From assembly GCA_900491605.1 (NCBI GenBank), contig UESW01004416.1, positions 518,095 through 582,094 on the forward strand: 64,000 bases of DNA. Direction: 5' to 3'. A program made the translations under genes and the position numbers. Of the stretch, positions 58,372 through 64,000 are shown one piece after another. The first letter of the stretch is position 1, and the number at the start of each line of letters is the position of its first letter. The notes beneath the pieces are model-generated. The model saw only the letters and a list, made by a program, of their open reading frames with translations. It was not told the DNA's origin and did no database searches. This DNA is from Calamus simplicifolius (taxonomy: Eukaryota > Streptophyta > Magnoliopsida > Arecales > Arecaceae).

Positions 58372-59261
58372 AAGGAAGTTTGGCTAAGTTCGGGGACATC
58401 TGCTACTCACTGCTTTGGGTGGTGAGGCCTGCCAGCCAGAGATTGTCCTCTGATAGAAGCAGGTTGTACCTAGGAATGTCAGCGGTCAGCAGCTGCCCCA
58501 GTTCTTCTTTATCTCCCGAGAGTATGGTGGAATTCATATTGGGTCGGAGGTCATGGTCCCCCCACCCGGACTTGACTTGGTCCAGGTCCGCAAAGAAGAA
58601 CCGGGACTTCCATCCCTTGATGGAAAAAGGGAGGAGCAACTTTAGGACGCGGCCGGGTCGGGGCTGGAATAGCAACCAACCCGCCTACTACCTAAAGGTA
58701 TAGAAACAGCGAAAAAGAGAGAGTCGGGGGGTTATCTGGAGATGGTGGCAGAGGACAAGGAAGGCAAAAACGGTCCAAAGGGAGTTCGGGACTAGCTGAG
58801 TGGGGGTCAAAGAGTAATAGTCCAAAAGATTTATGAAAAAAGGATGAAAAGGTAGGCGGAGACCTAACCTAAGAGAGATTTCATAGATGGCCACTTTACT
58901 GGGCCGAGAAGAGACCACCCTATCGTCGGGGGTTGGAAGAAAGAGCCCGATATCTCGGGGGATTTGGTAACGGGCCCTGATGTTAGTCAAGTCTTGGCCC
59001 GTTACCGTGGAGGCAGTCCCTGTCGGAGATTTTGCCCCCACCTTCGAGGAGGTGCCGGCCGCCTCCTCGCTGGGGCCCTGTCGGTCGTCGCCGAGCATCT
59101 CCCCATGGGAGCCCTATCGGCGACCTGCTTTGGGCATGAAGAAGGTGGTCCTCCAGACCGGAGGACCACGAAGGAGTAGGAGAAGGAGAGGCACGAAGCC
59201 TCGAGGAGGAGATTCGGTCCTCGGGATCAGCCGCCGAGGACCAGGATGGAGAGGAAGCCAT
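57168..59261 (-). pseudogene. Antisense extra coding module of the Tat element
   Basis: Pieces read on the minus strand. The first (58688-59098) has YQIPRDIGLFLPTPDDRV and LPFHPFFINLLDYYSLTP, the domain Pfam names putative gypsy-type transposon (Transposase_28, recalled). The next (58403-58675) has GWKSRFFFADLDQVKSGWG. A Pro-rich piece (58084-58305) follows a GA microsatellite, probably an intron. Then come 57736-58020 and a long Ala/Glu-rich coiled coil at 57168-57719. Antisense extra ORFs downstream of pol are described for Tat-group elements. Stops and frame breaks, for example the TAG near 58690, show decay. Function is unknown. Confidence 0.75.
58330..58367. repeat. (GA)n microsatellite inside the Tat element
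   Basis: About 19 GA units between two pieces of the antisense module. Confidence 0.95.
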
Positions 59262-59796
59262 GGAAAAGGTTCAAGAAGGAAGGGAAGGCTTCGGGAAGAT
59301 GAAGGAGCTAACTTGTGGCAGAAATGGCGAATGCCAATTCTCGGGTTGCAGAGGAGGTCAAAAGACGGAAGGAGACGAGGACAGCTAAAGCAAAGTGGCG
59401 AAATCCATCCTTCGCCGTGTTTTATCGGTTTTCAAATCATCTCGCTTCTTCTGGCCAGCCACACGGATCCTCACTATAGGCTGGAACGCCTCGGCAGGCT
59501 CCCGGCGCGTGAGACGATCCGCCTCCGGCCAATGACGGGACACCGCTGAAGTCAGCATCATGATGGCAATAATGGCGGCCGCTTTTCACGGGTTCCGAGA
59601 GAGCAGCCTCGCCTCGAGGACCGCCACTGCAGATCGGATGGACGACAGTGACTGCCCCTTCATGTCCCCCGGATTGCCCGCGCTAAGCTATCGCAGCGCC
59701 CAGCAACATGTGTCCAGGGGTGGTTGGCATCAGACGGGGATCAGCCACTTGAGAGATAACACCCCTTTCGCTTCGCCGGGATGGACCCGCTTCATC

Positions 59797-59815
59797 TCAA
59801 GCGCGAGGGGGCATC
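59797..59815 (+). other. Polypurine tract of the Tat element
   Basis: AAGCGCGAGGGGGCATC stands directly before the 3' LTR, where plus-strand synthesis would be primed. Confidence 0.7.
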
Positions 59816-60671
59816 TGATGTGGCTGATCCAAGATCGTCAAAGTAAATGGTAAACTAACGGAGCCCAACCTCGGTCTCGGGGGATGACTTCGGCCTCCGA
59901 GGCCCCCTCATTCTCCAAGGCCCCCTTAGCCTTAGGCGTCGGCCTCGGCCTCGAGTGTCAACCTCGGCCTCGAGCTTCAGCCTCAGGCCTCCGCCTCGGC
60001 CTCGAGCGTCAACCTCGGCCTCAAGCTTCAGCCTCGGCCTCGACCTCAGGCGTCGGCCTCGGCCTCGAGCTTCAGCCTCAGCCTCAGCCTCGTCCTCGAG
60101 CTTCAGCCTCGGCCTCGGCCTCGAGCTTCGGCCTCGGTCTGGCCACCGGGGCTGACAGCCCACTACCTCGAGCCACCTGACACGCCCACGTGACCCACCA
60201 ACCGCCTGTAGCGGCCACGTGACCCGCCACTCACCTGCAACAGCGCATGACCTTACCCTGTAATGGCGCACGCCAGACGCAACCATATCCGCCTGCCATC
60301 CGCAGCACCGCACTCGGCAGGTGGCAGGCGAGGAGGGACACCTTCGATAGGTGGTTGCGACCCGTCGCTGTCAGCCTTGCTTTCGTCCATTAGTAGACAA
60401 AAGCACCTCGAAGTCAACAACCTTCTGGAAGCGAAAAAGAGAGATCGTCGGACAGGTATAAAAGCCAACACATACAACGAGGAAAGGATATGGAACTCTA
60501 GCTCTCTAACTCATATCTGCTAGTTAACTCTTGTCTGCTCCGGAATGACTGACTTGAGCATCGAAGGATCCCCACCAGAGCATCCGGTCTCCGAAAACTT
60601 TTCTTGCAGGAGCTCGGCGAGAGAGATCTTCGTTTTTCCGGCGTTTAAAAGAAGATGATTTGGCGTCAACA
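59816..60671 (+). repeat. 3' LTR
   Basis: 856 bp, same ends as the 5' LTR. It is shorter by about 90 bp, mainly in the CTCGGC tract, and differs by many substitutions, so the insertion is not recent. Confidence 0.9.
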
Positions 60672-61281
60672 TATATATATATAGTTTTATCCAATGTACT
60701 CAAATTTTATTCTCTTTTTCATCCTTGAATTATCATTTTTTTTTTATTTGTTTTTCTCTATAGAATTCATGAACCATAAAGAAGTTTAATTTGTTTTCTA
60801 AAAAAAAATTAATTAATAATATTATAATAATATTATTTAATTTAAAATATTTTTTTATGCACAGACACAATTATTTTCATCTTAAATAATTTAAAGAGCA
60901 TGATGATGGCAGGTAACCCATCAGCTACGTGTGGTAGCAGCATTATTGGGACTCAGCCAAGAAATGCATGCAATGGCTGAGCAAACGTTGTCGTTTGGCG
61001 GTCCGCAGTGGCACATGGGCGTTCATCCAGACAGGCCACGAGCGAAGCAAGGCGTGACGTCCCACGATGCTCCGTGCCCTTTTGGCTTTTGGAGGGGCGA
61101 AAGGATTGAGCAAATGATTAAATATTCAAGGAATCATTGCCATCTTGACTCGCCTTGGCTCCACGATATCGCATGCAAACAGAGGGTAATAAAACTCAAT
61201 TTTATTTTAAACACAAAAAATTTTATAAGATCGTACAATTAATTAATAAAATGATTTTGTTATTCCGTAATTTTACAAACG
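60672..61281. repeat. Outer piece of the inverted duplication's right arm
   Basis: It is the reverse complement of 44090-44640, beginning in TATATATATAGTTTTATCC and ending GTAATTTTACAAACGTAAT, where a LINE follows. Confidence 0.85.
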
Positions 61282-64000
61282 TAATTTTTTTTTTTTTTTT
61301 AGGTACAAAAACGGGCGATCACACTAACCTAGTGCGAGTCAGCCCAGAAAGGTCCGAATACAAAATTTGCTGTAAAATAGATGGACAGGGATCGCTCGGC
61401 TTCCAAAACCACGATCCATCATGCTGGGCCACAAAGGACGCTACCCAGTCCACCGCCGAATTGGCTTCACGATAAATATGGAGAATCCGGGTACAGTCGA
61501 CCTTGGAAAGGATGGAACAAATGTCCGTCAGAATCGGGTTAGTAGGACCAGAATGTCAGTTCTCCTTCTGCAGCCAGGAAATAACCGACAGGGAATCACC
61601 CTCAATGACAATCCTATGGGCCTGTAGAGTCCTGACAGCATAAGAAATGCTCGCCCAGACCGCATAAAGCTCAGACATCATGACGGATGAGTCAATAGAT
61701 CCAAAACCTCCCGCTCCCAGAAGCTCACCCTGAGGGTCACGAACAAGGAAACCAGAACCAGCCGCTCTGCCACGAACACTACCATCAAAATTGATTTTGA
61801 CGAACCCTGGAGGAGGGGGATCCCAGGAGATGAACACCGAATGACGGTTCGCTGCCGAAGCAGCAGGGGATCCCCAGAGGCCAGAGACATCAGAACCAAC
61901 CCGGGCACAGTCCATGACCAAAGATCTGATTTTTCTCATAATTCTGAAGGAAGACACAGGGTCGTCCGTAAAAAGAATCTGGTTTCTCGATAACCATATA
62001 AGATAAGCCGTGGCAATCCAACAGCTGCACCTCTGCGGAGAAGCTCTACGAATATCCAGGAAGAAAGAAGAGCGAGGAGAACTCTGATCATCCCTCCTAA
62101 CAGAATAACCTACCCTCTGCCATATCCAACTCGCCCTGGGGCAGGTAAAGATAGCATGATCTGAGGATTCGTCCTCCTCCCTACATAACGGACAACACGG
62201 ATGAATCACCAGACCTCTTCTAGAAAGAAGAAGACAAGTAGGAAGGCAATCCCACAGAAGCTTCCACATAAATAGCTGCACTCTGGGGAGGGTGGGAAGC
62301 TTCCAAATCCAATCAGCATCCATCGAACGTTGGGACCCCGGCCTGAAAATCATCATCAAATCCTTGATTGGAGCCCTAGAGAGACAAGATTTCTGCCAAA
62401 GTCTGGAGTCAGATGAGCAACCTGGGATAATGGGCATCGAGAGAATACATCTAGAAAGCTCCAACCCAAAGAAACGGGTCACAGAGGGGATATGCCAGGC
62501 AGGGGGATCAGAAGAAATCAAATCCTTAACCCGAAGGTTATAAGGGATGTCAATACTTATAAAAGAGGGCCATCGTGAGAGAGGAATATCCGAAAACCAA
62601 ATATCCTGAATAACATCTATAGATGATCCATCTCCCATCATACACGTAACATTACCCCTGATAGTCTGACCAAATCTGCAAACTTCCTTCCAAAAATAGG
62701 AGCAACCACGTGGAGGCCTGATATAAGAATCCGGCACCCAGCCACCATACCTAGCACGCATAATAGTACTCCAGAGACAATGCGGCTCCAGAAGGAATCT
62801 AGAAGCATGTCTGGCAAGGAGGGCATCCCTTCTAACAATCAGAGACTGGATCCCAAGTCTGCCGTCTTGGATAGGCATGCAAACAGTTTCCCAGGATAAA
62901 AGATGCATACCATGACCTTCTTGCGTAGAAGCCCACAGAAAATCACGGAAACTTCTCTCAATCCTCTTAAGACAAGTAATAGGAATAATAGAATTAGACA
63001 GAAGATACATGGGAAGGGAGGAGAGAACCGAGCGTATAATAATAATCCTGGCCATCATCGAAAGGCCAGTAACCTGCCACCCCTCCATACGCTGATGAAT
63101 CCTCCTCTCAAGCTCGAAGAAATCAGAACAACGGGGACGTCTTCCTGTGATAGGAATCCCCAAATACATCAATATGTCTGCCTGAGTAGAAATTCTCGAT
63201 AAAGAAATAATGGCTTCCCTGATAGCTTTAGGAGTCTTCGGGCTGAAACATAAAGTGGACTTTAGAAAATTAACCTTCTGGCCTGAAGCCTGACAATATC
63301 TCTGAATAATAGAATAGAAAGACGACGCATTAACAATAGAAGCCTGGCCCAGGAGAATGCAGTCATCCGCAAACAGGAGATGGGACACCAAGGGGCCCTC
63401 CGCACCAGCCAAATAAGGGACAATACTCCGATCTCTCTGCGCCTGATGGAAAGCCCGAGACAGATCATCCACAGCTAGAATAAACAACAAAGGGGACAAA
63501 GGGCAACCCTGTCGGATCCCCACAGTAGAGTGAAAGAATCTGGTCGGACTTCCATTAATAATTATAGAGAAGGACGACGTCTGAATGCATGCCATAATCC
63601 ACTCAATGAACAAGTCATCAACTCCAAACTCTGTAAGAGAGCGACGCAAAAAGGCCCAATTCAGTCTATCATAGGCTCTCTCCATATCAAGTTTAACAGC
63701 CATAAGACTTCTCCTGGCCGAAGCTCTCTGCAAATCAAACATAAATTCCTGGGCAATGAGAATATTATCTGAAATAGAACGCCCTCTAATAAATGCCCCT
63801 TGTTCAGCAGAAATTAGGCGAGGGATCATCAGAGAAAGCCGACGAGCCAAAAGCCGAGCACAGACCTTATAGAGCGTAGTGCAAAGACTAATGGGCCGAA
63901 AATGCTGAGGAAGGGAGGCATCAGGACGCTTAGGCACCATAGAAATAAAGGTCTGATTCCATTCCGCCGGAATTTGTTTAGCCAGGAAAACAGACTGTTA
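61282..64000 (-). mobile_element. L1-like LINE, 3' part, continues past the window
   Basis: On the minus strand the element ends in a run of about 18 A (poly(T) at 61283-61301 here). It contains ORF2 with reverse transcriptase and RNase H. The 5' part lies beyond 64000. Confidence 0.9.
61319..64000 (-). pseudogene. LINE ORF2: reverse transcriptase and RNase H (5' partial)
   Basis: The long frame (61556-63940, open upstream) has HFRPISLCTTLYKVCARLLA, GIRQGCPLSPLLFILAVDDL and the RT active site LLFADDCILL. It continues with an RT C-terminal zinc-binding region, CCPLCREEDESSDHAIFTC. An RNase H follows with INFDGSVRG, MMSELYAVW and EGDSLSVISW. After QKEN a TGA at 61558-61556 interrupts it. The same frame then goes on through HIYREANSAVDWVASFVA, with the last RNase H acidic residue, to a TGA at 61321-61319. 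So ORF2 carries one late stop that removes the end of RNase H. Such a C-terminal RNase H is found in part of plant L1 elements. Confidence 0.92.

Larger units (their letters stand above)
49572..60671 (+). mobile_element. Ty3/gypsy LTR retrotransposon, Tat lineage, decayed
   Basis: Two LTRs start TGATGTGGCT and end GTCAACA, with a TATAT target duplication on both sides (49567-49571 and 60672-60676). Between them lie gag, protease, RT, RNase H and integrase in Ty3/gypsy order, then 3.8 kb of extra DNA with minisatellites and an antisense coding module, then a polypurine tract. The extra region after pol is typical of the Tat group (Retand, RIRE2, cinful). Confidence 0.93.

Overview
The window is nuclear DNA from a flowering plant. 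The evidence is split genes with GT-AG introns, dense plant-type transposons (Tourist/Harbinger, CACTA, Ty3/gypsy of the Tat lineage, L1-like LINE) and plant gene families. GC-rich first exons and the mix of elements suggest a monocot outside the grasses, perhaps a palm; that is a guess. A 474-base run of N at 31374-31847 marks a scaffold gap, so this is a draft assembly.

Layout. (1) 1-18250, minus strand: an 11-exon gene for a TPR and J-domain co-chaperone with a long N-terminal part rich in FG-like repeats (CDS 18080 to 1160). Its exons need about nine single-base corrections, all missing bases and most in homopolymer runs. One intron is GC-AG, and an 823-bp Harbinger-type element sits in intron 3. 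(2) 18460-23250: a dense nest of Tourist-like MITEs with TTA target duplications, some inserted inside others. (3) 23250-28500: AT-rich DNA with the 3' part of a gene for a very acidic nuclear-type protein. (4) 28500-37350: PIF/Harbinger transposon material. It holds two near-identical copies of a segment (28504-31034 and 31848-34378) on either side of the gap, each with a DDE transposase, the C-terminal part of a Myb/SANT-like protein and a small viroplasmin-domain protein with a C-terminal membrane segment. One full upstream Myb/SANT part lies at 34376-35479. (5) 37350-44090: an intact six-exon FAD-dependent monooxygenase gene (minus, 43706 to 39765, 393 codons), a one-exon fragment of a paralogue at 37434-37580, and a CACTA transposon end at about 37900-38551. 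(6) 44090-61281: a 0.6-kb inverted duplication whose right arm is split by an 11.1-kb Tat-type Ty3/gypsy element (49572-60671). The spacer contains an aspartic protease fragment. (7) 61282-64000: an L1-like LINE on the minus strand, running off the window.

Only the co-chaperone gene, the acidic-protein gene and the monooxygenase gene look like host genes. Most of the rest is transposons and their decay. The most unusual item is the Harbinger-associated viroplasmin/transmembrane ORF (28646-28978). Next are the broken inverted duplication, the antisense coding module with its minisatellites inside the Tat element, and the FG-repeat arm on the J-domain protein.
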